From assembly GCF_016863535.1 (NCBI RefSeq), contig NZ_BOPB01000009.1:248001-312000 (forward strand): DNA of 64,000 nt. Reading direction: 5' to 3'. The stretch comes from Micromonospora lutea. GTDB lineage: Bacteria; Actinomycetota; Actinomycetes; Mycobacteriales; Micromonosporaceae. Positions 54,051 through 62,526 of this stretch are shown here, in pieces. The notes beneath the pieces were generated by a model that was not told the DNA's origin, made no database searches, and worked only from the letters and a program-made list of their open reading frames with translations. The first letter of the stretch is position 1; every line of letters begins with the position of its first letter. The position numbers were made by a program, and so were the translations under genes.

Positions 54051-54407
54051 TTCTATGTCCGGGCGTCGATGGTCGTCGTTGGTCAACTTTGGCCGGCGTT
54101 TGACGCCCTGACGGCGCCCTGACGCCCTGGAGACGCCCTGAGCGCCGGCTCAGTCGACCTCGTCTCGGGTCGGGCGCTGGCTGTGCCGCTGTGGGCCTTC
54201 TCGGGGCCTTGCTCGATGGTTCCGGGAGTGGGGCCGGCGGCTGTTGGGGGAGGCCGGGCACGTCCTGGCGGTGGAGCTGGCGCCGCAACCCGGTGACCCG
54301 GTGGCAAGCCAGTCCCGGGGTTGGACTGGCGCGGCAGCCGGAAGCCCCGGCGCACGACCAGGCCGACTCGCTGGCTTCCGTAGCGGTCTTGGTGGTCCCA
54401 TTCGTGT
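54051..54407. other. Boundary region with short repeats and no clear gene
   Basis: GACGCCCTG recurs about four times between 54101 and 54141. Frames on both strands from 54150 to 54400 are open but lack starts or family likeness; they may be remnants of a decayed gene. This is where the conserved chromosome appears to give way to accessory DNA. Confidence 0.4.
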
Positions 54408-54641
54408 GTGAGGTGGGACGAGTGCGTGCCGGAGCTGCTGGAGCACCTGGGGGAGATGGGTCTGGTCGGGCTGGTCAAGATTGACGGCGAGCGGGAGCGC
54501 GAGCCCTGGACGGTGGTGGTCTCAGGTCAGCGGCTCCCTGGTGCGGCGATCAGGGTCGACGGCCACAGCCTTGAGTACTGCCTACGCCATGTGGTCGCCG
54601 CGCTTCATGAGCGCTTCCCGGACGAACTCGCGCTGAGTTGA
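54408..54641 (+). CDS. Small hypothetical protein
   Basis: The 77 residues from GTG at 54408 (VRWDECVPELLEHLGEMGL) have chromosomal-type codon bias and look like a compact alpha-beta protein (LVGLVKIDGER, WTVVVSG, GHSLEYCLRHVV). A later GTG at 54424 is possible. No family is recognised. It stands alone between rnpB and the restriction-modification gene. Confidence 0.55.
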   Translation: MRWDECVPELLEHLGEMGLVGLVKIDGEREREPWTVVVSGQRLPGAAIRVDGHSLEYCLRHVVAALHERFPDELALS

Positions 54642-55327
54642 GATCCGACTGTCGGGGCGGTGTCCCGGCGGCTGTCGGTGGCTCACCGCCCCGGCGCCGT
54701 AGGCGGCCGGGGCGGCTTGCCGCCGGCCGGGCTTGCCGCCCCGCACCGCGCGGAGCGCGGTGCCTTGATCCAGAACAGAGCAAATCGGCAATGGTGCGGG
54801 TAAAGCCGGGTGACTCTCGTTGGGAGCACACGGTTTAGGAAGGGTGTAGCGCTCGACACCACGTCGCTTGGCCTACCAGGGCAAACAGCGAACTTCATGC
54901 CGACCGCCCCCATGATCATCCCGCGCCTGTTCCGGATCTTGCGGCAGTGGTCGACCTGCTCATTACGACGGTCCCCGGGCGCTGGTCCACCGCCTTCTCC
55001 TCGCGCCCGAGCTGGCGTCTGCGTCCGCGACCGTCCGCTAACGCGCGCCGGCTTGACTGCTCGCTTGCCTGCTTCGGGAACCTGCGGTGCGCATACCTGT
55101 GGGTAGCCCCAGCAGTGGGTCAGCGAATCCTGCCGGGAACTGGGCAGCGGGCGATCGGACCCTCTCAGCATTCACTGGCTTGCCTGCTGCTGCCCGTCCA
55201 ACGCCAGGTTGGCCGTCTCGCCTCGGCCCGAGAGAGTTCCCGGGCCTTCGGTCCATCCTCCTGACGCTTAGCGCCGGCGGCCCAACGGGTGGTCCGCGGG
55301 TGGCCCTGTCAGTAGTACTGTCCTGCT
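54642..55327. other. Non-coding region before the type IIG gene
   Basis: Nearly 700 bases without a supported gene. The first 150 bases are extremely G/C-rich; the rest has no ribosome site with a convincing frame. It ends with the promoter of the type IIG gene. Confidence 0.45.
55316..55321 (+). promoter_or_regulatory. Candidate -10 box of a leaderless type IIG mRNA
   Basis: TACTGT (TANNNT) ends exactly 6 bases before the GTG at 55328, the spacing seen when transcription starts at the start codon. No ribosome site precedes the GTG. The same box and spacing occur in front of the GntR gene at 59312. Confidence 0.5.
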
Positions 55328-58300
55328 GTGGCGAGCCTGTTCGGACGGAGCAAGTTGCGCGAACGCGCGCAAGAGGTCGACCTGGACCGAGTGCGGGAAG
55401 CGATCCGCATAGTCGAGGCATGGCATCAGGACTATCATGAAGGCTCGCTGAAGAAGGACAAGGAAACGAGCCGTGAACAGGCTTATAACCAGGACTTCTT
55501 CATCAGGATCCTAGGGTTCCGCGAGAAGCCATCACGCACCTACACTTTTGAACCAAAGGCCACAACGGAAAAGCGACAGCTTCCCGACGCGCTGATCAGC
55601 TACACAGACGACTCTCAAAAAATTAGGAATGTTTCGGCCGTCGTTGAACTTAAGGGTGCCTCCGTAGACCTGGACCGACCGCAGAGGCGCGAAGGAAACC
55701 TTAGTCCCGTACAGCAGGGATTCAAATACAAGACTCAATACAGGGTTTGCCCATTCGTAATCGTAAGCAACTTTTGGGAAATCAGACTCTACAACGACAA
55801 TCAACTGGACTATGAGTCCTGGACGCTCGACGAGTTGGTCGATCCCACCGACGACTACTTCGCGTTCCGTACCTTCTATTCTCTGCTGCACAGCAGCAAC
55901 CTGACCTCTGAGCGCGGTCCCTCTCGCACCCAAGCACTCCTGAGCGACATCCGCGTTGAGCAGGAAGAGATTGGCAAGGAGTTCTACTCCGTATATCGGG
56001 ACGCTAGGCTCAACCTGCTGCGCGACATTTACATTAGGAACGATGCCGTACGTAGTGACATCGAGCTAGGTATCGAAAAAGCCCAAAAGATCATCGACCG
56101 CATCGTCTTCACTTGCTTTGCCGAAGACCGGGGCCTCCTTCCGGATAACACGCTTCAGCAAGTTGTGCAGTTTGCCGATAAGTCCACGTTCGGCGGATCT
56201 CTATGGAACACCTTAAAGGGCTTCTTCGACGCTGTCGACGTCGGGAGTTCGAAGCTCGGTATTCCCGAAGGCTACAACGGTGGCCTTTTCGCCTCGGACC
56301 CCTACCTAAATAACCTGCAAGTGGGTGACGAGGCACTGCGAGCCGTCACAGCACTTAGCAACTACAACTTCGTCGAGGACCTCAGTGTCAACATCCTCGG
56401 ACATATTTTCGAACAATCGATCAGCGACCTTGAGCAAATAAAGGCTAAGGTCGAAGCCAAGTCACGTAATCTGAATGCCGTTGTCGAGGAGGAGCGTCAG
56501 CAAACGAGCCGCCGAAAAAAGGACGGCATTTTTTACACTCCGGACTACATTGTCCGCTACATTGTCGAGAACAGTCTCGGCTCCTACTTGCGACAGATTG
56601 AGGAGCGCTGCAAGGCTGAGTACGGATTGAAAGCCGAGATCCTCGATGCAACCTACGAGAAACGCGAAAAGCAAGCCTACTCAAAATATCAGGACTTCCT
56701 CCAAAATATCCGCGTGCTAGACCCAGCCTGTGGCAGCGGCGCTTTCTTGGTGCATGTTTTAGACTACCTCCTTGCCGAGAATCAACGAGTCGACGCGATC
56801 CTTGGCGGGAGCCTGATGAGCGTCGATGACTACGTCCGCGAGATCCTCCAACGAAACATTTACGGCGTTGACGTGAATGAAGAATCGGTAGAGATTACGA
56901 AGCTCAGCCTCTGGTTGAAGACTGCGCGCCCAGGCAAGAAGCTAACGGCCCTTGATGGGACGATCCGGTGCGGCAACAGCCTCATCTCTGACCCTGCTTA
57001 CGCCGGGAAGAGGGCATTCGACTGGCAACTGAACTTTAAGGACGTGTTCTCGGCAGGCGGCTTCGACGTAATTGTTGGCAATCCGCCGTATGTCCGCTCA
57101 AGAGACAACTCGTTCGACGACGTCAAGGAGTACATCCGGAGCAACTTCGCGAATCTTCACGAGAAGCCTAACCTGTACCTCCTGTTCATGGAGCAATCGA
57201 TGCGCCTACTTCGTGACGGCGGCAAGTTGGGCTTCGTTGTTCCAAATTCCTGGCTCGGAATGGAGTCGGCCAAGAAGACGCGGAAGATGCTCTTGGACGA
57301 GACTACCTTGGAGCGGTTCGTCAACCTCAAGGGGGAGAGCTTTGAGGGCGTCAACGTCGAGACTGTCGTGTTTGTCCTTTCCAAGGCTGCCAGCTCCCCG
57401 GATCACGAGGTTCTCTATCAGACCATTGACGAGCCATCCATTGAGTCGATGGACTACCAAAAGATCCCCCAGGCTCGTTGGCTCGGCACGGCGAATCTCA
57501 TCTTTGACTTGAAGAGTGACGCTTCTGACTTCGCCTTGCTAGATCGCCTCGCGCGCGTTGATAGCAAGGTCGAGGACTTTTATGACGCCAGGGTAGGAAT
57601 GCAGGCCTACGAGCGCGGTCGAGGAACCCCTCCCCAAACCGCGGAAGACGTTCGAGGCCATGTCTTTGACTACAGGTACAAGTTCGACGAGTTCACCTAT
57701 CCCTATCTTGAGGGACGCGACGTGCTCCGCTACGGCCTCTCGTGGTCGGGCCAGTGGCTTCGGTACGGAAGGTGGCTTTCCCAGCCAAAGGAATTCCGGC
57801 AGTTCTCGGAACCGCGACTGCTCATACGAGAGATTACCGGCCAGTTTCCGTTCGTTCTCTATGGAGCATATACAACTGAGATTTATCTCAACAATAAGAG
57901 CATCCTGAACGTTCTTCAGAAGGATGACACGTACTCGCTGAAATTCCTGCTCGGAATCCTAAATTCGTCGCTCATTGGGTTCTATCATCAAAGGCGGGCA
58001 GCTAAAGGCAATCGGACACTCTTTCCCAAGATCGTCGCCAACGATCTCAAGAATTATCCGATTCCAGCGACAGCTCCTGATGCGCAGCAGCCTATCGTGA
58101 TTAACGTCGACCGGCTGCTCGAAGAGAACCGCAAGCTTCAGGACAAGTCGCACCGCTTCCAGCGTCTGGTCAAGTCGGAGTTTTCGGTGGACCCGTGGCC
58201 CTCGAAGCTGGCCACCTGGTGGCGGCTAGACTTTGCGGAGTTCACTCGCTTGCTCAAAACTAAGATTTCCCTGCGGCAGAAGGATGAGCTTCTGGAACTG

Positions 58301-58453
58301 TTCGATTTGTACGCGCGCGAATGCAGCAAGCTTGAAGAGCAAGTCCGCCTTATTGACACCGACATTGACGAGATGGTGTTCGACCTTTACGGATTAAGCG
58401 CCGAGGAGAAAGCGCTTGTCCGGGGCATGGCCGCGGAGGCTCCTTCCGCCTAA
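55328..58453 (+). CDS. Type IIG restriction-modification enzyme (Eco57I-like)
   Basis: One 1041-residue protein combines nuclease, methyltransferase and DNA-recognition parts. A PD-(D/E)xK site is suggested by P86-D87 and E107-L-K109. Methylase motif I is DPACGSGAF (465-473), the adjacent acidic strand is YGVDVNEES, and the catalytic motif is NPPY (585-588), typical of N6-adenine methylation. The C-terminal third (about 730-1000) resembles a TaqI-like specificity domain. Its base composition is visibly lower in G+C than all neighbours, with AAG/AAT/TTT-type codons frequent, so it came by transfer. It has no separate methylase or specificity gene. Confidence 0.9.
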   Translation: MASLFGRSKLRERAQEVDLDRVREAIRIVEAWHQDYHEGSLKKDKETSREQAYNQDFFIRILGFREKPSRTYTFEPKATTEKRQLPDALISYTDDSQKIRNVSAVVELKGASVDLDRPQRREGNLSPVQQGFKYKTQYRVCPFVIVSNFWEIRLYNDNQLDYESWTLDELVDPTDDYFAFRTFYSLLHSSNLTSERGPSRTQALLSDIRVEQEEIGKEFYSVYRDARLNLLRDIYIRNDAVRSDIELGIEKAQKIIDRIVFTCFAEDRGLLPDNTLQQVVQFADKSTFGGSLWNTLKGFFDAVDVGSSKLGIPEGYNGGLFASDPYLNNLQVGDEALRAVTALSNYNFVEDLSVNILGHIFEQSISDLEQIKAKVEAKSRNLNAVVEEERQQTSRRKKDGIFYTPDYIVRYIVENSLGSYLRQIEERCKAEYGLKAEILDATYEKREKQAYSKYQDFLQNIRVLDPACGSGAFLVHVLDYLLAENQRVDAILGGSLMSVDDYVREILQRNIYGVDVNEESVEITKLSLWLKTARPGKKLTALDGTIRCGNSLISDPAYAGKRAFDWQLNFKDVFSAGGFDVIVGNPPYVRSRDNSFDDVKEYIRSNFANLHEKPNLYLLFMEQSMRLLRDGGKLGFVVPNSWLGMESAKKTRKMLLDETTLERFVNLKGESFEGVNVETVVFVLSKAASSPDHEVLYQTIDEPSIESMDYQKIPQARWLGTANLIFDLKSDASDFALLDRLARVDSKVEDFYDARVGMQAYERGRGTPPQTAEDVRGHVFDYRYKFDEFTYPYLEGRDVLRYGLSWSGQWLRYGRWLSQPKEFRQFSEPRLLIREITGQFPFVLYGAYTTEIYLNNKSILNVLQKDDTYSLKFLLGILNSSLIGFYHQRRAAKGNRTLFPKIVANDLKNYPIPATAPDAQQPIVINVDRLLEENRKLQDKSHRFQRLVKSEFSVDPWPSKLATWWRLDFAEFTRLLKTKISLRQKDELLELFDLYARECSKLEEQVRLIDTDIDEMVFDLYGLSAEEKALVRGMAAEAPSA

Positions 58454-58901
58454 TCCCCGCGCTGCCGCCATCACTGTCTGCCGTCGACTCGCCCTTCTGA
58501 AGTGCTAGCCGCCGCCCGGCCCGCCACGTCAAGCGGACCTTGACGGCTCGTTCGGACGCTGGAGGGTCGGGCGGTGGTCTGCTCGGTTCGCCCGGGTCGA
58601 TGGCAGACGGGATGGCCTACCGCAACCACCCACGGACCTGGACCCGCCGGCGGTGCCCCGGCCATCCACCCTGGAGCCGGAGCGCCCCCGCCGGAGGCGC
58701 AGTAATCGCAACCCCGCGACCCCCGCCAGCTCGCCGACGCGGCCGGCGGCGGCCCTCCGGGCTTCCCGCTGTCCGCGCCAGCCGCCGGGCGCCAGGCGTG
58801 ACGGCCGCAGAGCGGCAGTGGCAGCGGCCGGCCCGCGCCCAGGCGGCGGCGCGTGCGGCCCGTTGCGGGCCGCCTTGATGAGGTGTTGAAGCTCTGCGCC
58901 G
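58454..58901. other. G/C-rich region after the type IIG gene
   Basis: About 450 bases, abruptly back to high G+C. Open frames exist on both strands but none has a ribosome site, bias and family likeness together. I see no gene. Confidence 0.45.
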
Positions 58902-59312
58902 TTATTGGCCGGTGTCGTGTACGTGATAGGCCCTGATTACTGTTTTGACCTGCTCCCCCTGCCGAATGACCTTCTCCTGCTCAATCAGCGCTGTTCCGAC
59001 CTCTACCTGGAACAGTGTTGCTAGGCGTGCATCTGCTGACATCACTCGCTGACTGGCGTCCGCCTCGTCCGGCGGGTTCTCCGTTTGCGGGGTCGCGTAT
59101 GTGCCCCTGCCATGCTCAGTGGTGGCAAAGCCTTCCTCGCGCAGGACAGCTATCGCCTTGCGGATCGTGCCGCGGGCTGCCCGGAACTCAGCGGCGAGGA
59201 CGCTCTCGGCTGGCAGTAGGGCGCCGGGCGGGATGACAGCGCTTTCGATTCGCTCCCGCAGTTCATCTGCGATGACCCGGTAGCGCGGCTGTCCGTAGTG
59301 CGGGGTGGGCAC
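58902..59312 (-). CDS. Compact GntR-family regulator, KorSA-like
   Basis: The GTG at 59312 (VPTPHYGQPRYRVIADELR) gives 136 residues. A GntR winged helix covers about 8-75 (LPAESVLAAEFRAARGTIRKAIAVLREEG and GRGTYATP), followed by only about 55 residues of effector domain, shorter than the UTRA domain of typical members. The promoter has TACTGT six bases before the GTG, so the mRNA is probably leaderless. A palindromic operator covers the promoter, and the same type stands before the Pra-like gene, so it probably represses itself and that gene, as KorSA does in pSAM2. Confidence 0.82.
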   Translation of the reverse strand: MPTPHYGQPRYRVIADELRERIESAVIPPGALLPAESVLAAEFRAARGTIRKAIAVLREEGFATTEHGRGTYATPQTENPPDEADASQRVMSADARLATLFQVEVGTALIEQEKVIRQGEQVKTVIRAYHVHDTGQ

Positions 59313-59318
59313 CGGGCC

Positions 59319-59324
59319 ACAGTA
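59319..59324 (-). promoter_or_regulatory. -10 box of the compact GntR gene
   Basis: On the minus strand TACTGT ends 6 bases before the GTG at 59312. There is no ribosome site, so the start codon is probably the first base of the mRNA. Confidence 0.55.
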
Positions 59325-59327
59325 CCT

Positions 59328-59349
59328 GGCACTTGTCTTACCAAGTGCC
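59328..59349. promoter_or_regulatory. Operator A of the GntR regulator
   Basis: GGCACTTG-TCTTAC-CAAGTGCC is a perfect 8-bp inverted repeat with a 6-base gap, lying just upstream of the -10 box of the GntR gene. ACTTG/CAAGT is the half-site also used before the Pra-like gene. Confidence 0.7.
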
Positions 59350-59376
59350 AAGCGGAAGCGTCGTTTTGATGTGTAG

Positions 59377-59393
59377 ACAAGTCGTCCACTTGT
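59377..59393. promoter_or_regulatory. Operator B of the GntR regulator
   Basis: ACAAGT-CGTCC-ACTTGT is a 6-bp inverted repeat with a 5-base gap; TAGACAAGT before it matches the arm at 63405-63415 in most bases. It lies further from the GntR gene and could also act on plus-strand transcription. Confidence 0.5.
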
Positions 59394-59630
59394 AGGTACG
59401 TTTCCGAGTGTGCGGCTGGGATGACGTTGTGTATCAGGGATGGTGCTTGCGTCGGCCTGGTCGCGCGTAAGGCGCGGCGTCCTGGTGGGCCGGTTGCGGT
59501 GGCCGCGCGTACAAGGTGGCTCGGCGATACCCGACCCGTCCGATGTCGGACGGTGCGCCGTGCCCTCTGTCGGGCCGGCGGCCGATTGGTCCCCCTGGTC
59601 GGTCGCCGGCTCCCTACGTGTGGAGGTGCG
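59394..59630. other. Region between the divergent operators and the plus-strand cassette
   Basis: About 240 bases with open frames but no start I can support; the cassette's promoter is probably here. I see no repeat. Confidence 0.35.
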
Positions 59631-59864
59631 ATGCCTGGCTCTCATCGTCGACGTCCCTGGTTCTCGTCCTGGCGTTTACGACGACGGGCAGACCGAATCG
59701 ACCCGGCGGCAAACAGCAGTCTCGGCGGGGCCACTTCCGCCAGCTACCGGACTTCGTCCCGCTGGTCGGCAGAGTGGACCCGGGAGCTTCCGGCGCTGCG
59801 TCCGCCGCCCCTCATGACCCTCGGGCAGGCGTACCGGGGTAACGGTGGGAGGTGGCCGAAGTGA
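59631..59864 (+). CDS. Small basic protein, first gene of the cassette
   Basis: GGAGG stands 4 bases before the ATG at 59631. The 77 residues are rich in Arg and Ser (MPGSHRRRPWFSSWRLRRR) and end PPLMTLGQAYRGNGGRWPK. Its stop overlaps the GTG of the next gene (GTGA), which supports translation. No family is recognised; the base-rich N-terminus might bind DNA or a membrane. Confidence 0.6.
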   Translation: MPGSHRRRPWFSSWRLRRRADRIDPAANSSLGGATSASYRTSSRWSAEWTRELPALRPPPLMTLGQAYRGNGGRWPK

Positions 59865-60196
59865 GTACGCCACGCCGGCCGACGAGGCCGCCTGTGCATC
59901 CGGACTGGTGCGCGTCGGATCGGTGCGGTCATTTGGTCCCGCCGGTGATGTCGCACATGCAGCGGCGCCACCGGGGCGCGTCGCTGAAGGTCGGTGACCC
60001 CTGGGCCTCCGGGTCGGTCGTGTCCTACCTGGTCGGGGCCGATGGCCAGGCTCCGCGAGTCATGGTGCACGTGTCCTGCCGGGTGGGCACTCCCTGGGCG
60101 GAACTCCCTCTGTCTCAGGTCAGGCAGTTGGTGGAGCAACTGCGATCGTTGCTGGCCCAGGCCGAATTCCGAGGAGACGCGCATGGGGACGACTGA
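59861..60196 (+). CDS. Cys/His-containing small protein, first paralogue
   Basis: The GTG at 59861 has GGGAGG about 7 bases upstream. The 111 residues have a zinc-like start (HPDWCASDRCGH, then HMQRRHRG) and a beta-alpha C-terminal part (APRVMVHVSC, SQVRQLVEQLRSLL). The next gene codes for a relative with the same plan. The pattern resembles DUF6907-type proteins of actinomycete mobile elements, of unknown role. It overlaps the next gene by 14 bases. Confidence 0.72.
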   Translation: MSTPRRPTRPPVHPDWCASDRCGHLVPPVMSHMQRRHRGASLKVGDPWASGSVVSYLVGADGQAPRVMVHVSCRVGTPWAELPLSQVRQLVEQLRSLLAQAEFRGDAHGDD

Positions 60197-60527
60197 CGAG
60201 CCCACCGACGCGCGGCCGGCTAGGGCGGCGAAGGGCGCCGAGTGTCCCGACTGGTGTCGGGGCTGCGGTCCGAACGACCCGATGCATCGAGGGCTGCTCG
60301 CCACGATCGGCAGCGAGCGTAGCGGCTGGGTGAGCGTGCAACTGCTCCTCGACCGGTTCCGCCGTCGCGACCCGGTCGTCAAGGTCGACGCGACCCGCTC
60401 CGGCGCGACGGAATCCGTGCTGCTCTCGCGCGTGCAGCTCGACCGGCTGATCTACGAACTGACCTACGTCCGATGGCGAGTGATGACCAAGGGACGACCG
60501 TTGGAGGGCAACTATGACCGCGACTGA
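60183..60527 (+). CDS. Cys/His-containing small protein, second paralogue
   Basis: GAGGAG lies 5 bases before the ATG at 60183. The 114 residues show ECPDWCRGCGPNDPMHRG, close to the motif of the preceding protein, and a similar beta-alpha end (DPVVKVDATRSG, SRVQLDRLIYELTYV). A gene pair of this sort suggests duplication followed by division of roles. It overlaps the start of the GntR gene by 14 bases. Confidence 0.72.
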   Translation: MGTTDEPTDARPARAAKGAECPDWCRGCGPNDPMHRGLLATIGSERSGWVSVQLLLDRFRRRDPVVKVDATRSGATESVLLSRVQLDRLIYELTYVRWRVMTKGRPLEGNYDRD

Positions 60528-61479
60528 TCGCCGCAGCACCCTCCGTGCTCCTGCCGCTGCGCATCGTCCGCGTCGGCCGGCCCTGGCGGTGGATCCGGTG
60601 CCGGAGCGGCCGGCGGGTGGGACCACCTGGCAGTCGTTGGAACGTCTAGGGGGTACGGTGACCGGTGTGCATGGCCGGGACTGGCGCCCTCGTTACCTGC
60701 AACTCGCTGAAGAGTTGCGGGTCAAGATCACGAGTGGGGAACTGGCCCCCGGGACGCTGATGCCGAGCGAGACGGAGTTGGCCGACACGTCGGGCCTGTC
60801 GCGCACCAGTGTCCGCAACGCCATCCGCCAGCTCCGCGAGTGGGGCCTGGTCCGCGCGGAGCAGGGGCGCGGCACCTACGTACGGGCACCCCGTCAACGC
60901 GTACGGCGCCGTAACGCGGAGCGGTACCAGTGGGAGAAGGATCGGGTCCTGCTCGACGAGAACGAGCGGCTCAAGACCGGTGCGACCGAGCATGACACCG
61001 GCCTGACCGTCGATGACCTCAAGTTCCACGCCGAGTTCACCCGCGTGGAAGCCGATGCGGACATGGCGGCGGCTCTGCAAGTTGAGCCGGGTACGCCGCT
61101 GCTGCGCCGGGTCTACTGGACCTCGTCGCGGCATGAGAACGCGCCGCTGACCATGTCGTACTCGTACCTGCCCTATGACCTGGTGGCCGCGAACCCGGAC
61201 CTGCTCGACGCCAGCAAGGAGCCCTGGCCCGGCGGCTCGCAGCACCAGCTCTACACCGTCGGCGTCGAGCTGGACCGCATCGAGGACGAGGTTCGGGCGC
61301 GTCCGCCGTCGCCGGATGAGGCCGAACTGCTCGACATCGACCCCGGCGTCTCCGTGCTCACCGTGCGCAAGACCTCCATCGACACCACCGGCCGCGTCGT
61401 CGAGGTGGCCGACGTGGTGATGCCGGGCGACCGGACGGAACTGGTCTACTCCCACAAACTGCAACGGTGGAAAACTTGA
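60514..61479 (+). CDS. GntR/UTRA-family regulator
   Basis: The ATG at 60514 has GGAGG 6 bases upstream and lies inside the preceding gene; it gives 321 residues with a 45-residue tail before the winged helix. The GTG at 60658 (VTGVHGRDWRPRYLQ) is a plausible second start. The HTH covers LPSETELADTSGLSRTSVRNAI (compare first 20 only) and RGTYVRAP, and the UTRA effector domain follows (about 145-320), ending YSHKLQRWKT. It probably controls the cassette in response to a small molecule. Its stop overlaps the glycosyltransferase gene. Confidence 0.82.
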   Translation: MTATDRRSTLRAPAAAHRPRRPALAVDPVPERPAGGTTWQSLERLGGTVTGVHGRDWRPRYLQLAEELRVKITSGELAPGTLMPSETELADTSGLSRTSVRNAIRQLREWGLVRAEQGRGTYVRAPRQRVRRRNAERYQWEKDRVLLDENERLKTGATEHDTGLTVDDLKFHAEFTRVEADADMAAALQVEPGTPLLRRVYWTSSRHENAPLTMSYSYLPYDLVAANPDLLDASKEPWPGGSQHQLYTVGVELDRIEDEVRARPPSPDEAELLDIDPGVSVLTVRKTSIDTTGRVVEVADVVMPGDRTELVYSHKLQRWKT

Positions 61480-62243
61480 CACGTCTCGTCTCGGTCATCA
61501 CCCCCGTCCACGCGCCCAGCGTCGAGTACCTGGCTGGCGCGTACGACTCGTTGGTCAAGCAGGACATGCCCGACGGGTGGGGCTGGCAGTGGCTCGTCCA
61601 GGAGGACGGGCAGACCGGAGCACTGGCTCAGGTGCTGCCGGACGACCCTCGCATCAGCATCGGCGGTGGTCGTCCCGGCGGGCCGGGTGTCGCACGAACC
61701 CTCGCTCTCTCCCGTGTCACCGGCGAACTGGTCAAGGTGCTCGACGCGGACGACCAACTGACCGCCGGCGCCCTCGCCCGGGACATCGCCGCCTTCGACA
61801 CTCACCCGCACATCGGGTGGACGACGTCCCGCGTCCTGGATCTGATGCCCGACGGGTCAACCGTCGGATGGGACCAGGACCCGGACGGCGGACCCATCGC
61901 CCGCGGTGCCGTTCTGGCCTTCTGGCAGGCCAACGGCTACCGCGCCCAGGTCCACCCCGCCACCCTGTGCATTCGCCGTGATCTGCTCCTGGCGCTCGGC
62001 GGCTGGATGGCGCTGCCCGCCTCCGAGGACACCGGCCTGCTCCTGGCCGCCAGCGCGGTCAGCGAGGGCTACTTCACCCGCGAACACGGGCTGCTCTACC
62101 GCAAGTGGCCCGGCCAGGTTACAAGCCAAGCGGCCCACCGCGAGCCCGTCGAGTACGAAGGCCGTATGAGAATCATCGAGGCCAGAGCCGTAGCCCTGGC
62201 CTCGATGCTCCCGAACGGACTGCCGGTCACTCCTGCGGCGTAG
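61467..62243 (+). CDS. Family 2 glycosyltransferase
   Basis: Start at GTG 61467, with TTG at 61476 as an alternative that would give a TTGA overlap; 258 residues. VSVITPVHAPSVEYLAGAY at the start, KVLDADDQL (the DXD-like metal motif) near residue 93, and the acceptor part GGWMALPASEDTGLLL (Asp as base) show a GT-A fold. No membrane segment is seen. It is coupled to the GntR gene. A glycosyltransferase in an element cargo might alter a surface sugar or a small molecule; the substrate is unknown. Confidence 0.82.
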   Translation: MENLTRLVSVITPVHAPSVEYLAGAYDSLVKQDMPDGWGWQWLVQEDGQTGALAQVLPDDPRISIGGGRPGGPGVARTLALSRVTGELVKVLDADDQLTAGALARDIAAFDTHPHIGWTTSRVLDLMPDGSTVGWDQDPDGGPIARGAVLAFWQANGYRAQVHPATLCIRRDLLLALGGWMALPASEDTGLLLAASAVSEGYFTREHGLLYRKWPGQVTSQAAHREPVEYEGRMRIIEARAVALASMLPNGLPVTPAA

Positions 62244-62346
62244 CCTCATGGCCCGGTATCCCATGGGCACGCCGACGCTCCTTCATCTCCGCCTCGTAGA
62301 TGTGCCGCCAGCGGCCAGCTAGATGGGCGCGTGGAGGAAGCAGCCC
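62227..62346 (-). pseudogene. Possible fragment of a decayed small gene
   Basis: On the minus strand an open frame reads GRWRHIYEAEMKERRRAHG to a TGA at 62227-62229, with good bias, but an in-frame TAG at its 5' side and no start codon before EAEM. It overlaps the end of the glycosyltransferase gene tail to tail. It may be a remnant or chance. Confidence 0.25.
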
Positions 62347-62362
62347 TGCCCGCGCCTACTCG

Positions 62363-62464
62363 CTAGATGAAAGCCGGCGTGATGCCTAGGACGAGGATGA
62401 TCACTACCAGGATCTTGATCACCACGGCCTGCGGGGCTCGCAGCGAGAACGTTAGCTCGGTCAA
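62363..62464 (-). CDS. 33-residue single-pass membrane peptide
   Basis: TTG at 62464 has GGGAGGTGA 3-5 bases upstream, a near-ideal ribosome site. The product has a polar head (LTELTFSLRAPQ) and one hydrophobic segment VVIKILVVIILVLGITPAFI, so it should span the membrane once. Such a short gene escapes most gene finders. It could be a small regulator, toxin-like or spread-type peptide; nothing proves which. Confidence 0.6.
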   Translation of the reverse strand: MTELTFSLRAPQAVVIKILVVIILVLGITPAFI

Positions 62465-62526
62465 GCTTCACCTCCCTCGGTTTGTGACGCGCTGGGCAGT
62501 TGGCCAGGGAAAATAGACATATAGCG

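Noticed and set aside
54083..54478. Minus-strand frame across the region after rnpB
   Set aside because: It includes the HEWDHQDRYGSQ segment that looks protein-like, but it runs over the small plus-strand gene and has no convincing start; possibly a remnant only.
58540..58878. Plus-strand frames after the type IIG gene
   Set aside because: Arg/Pro/Ala-rich products with no start signal; likely non-coding.
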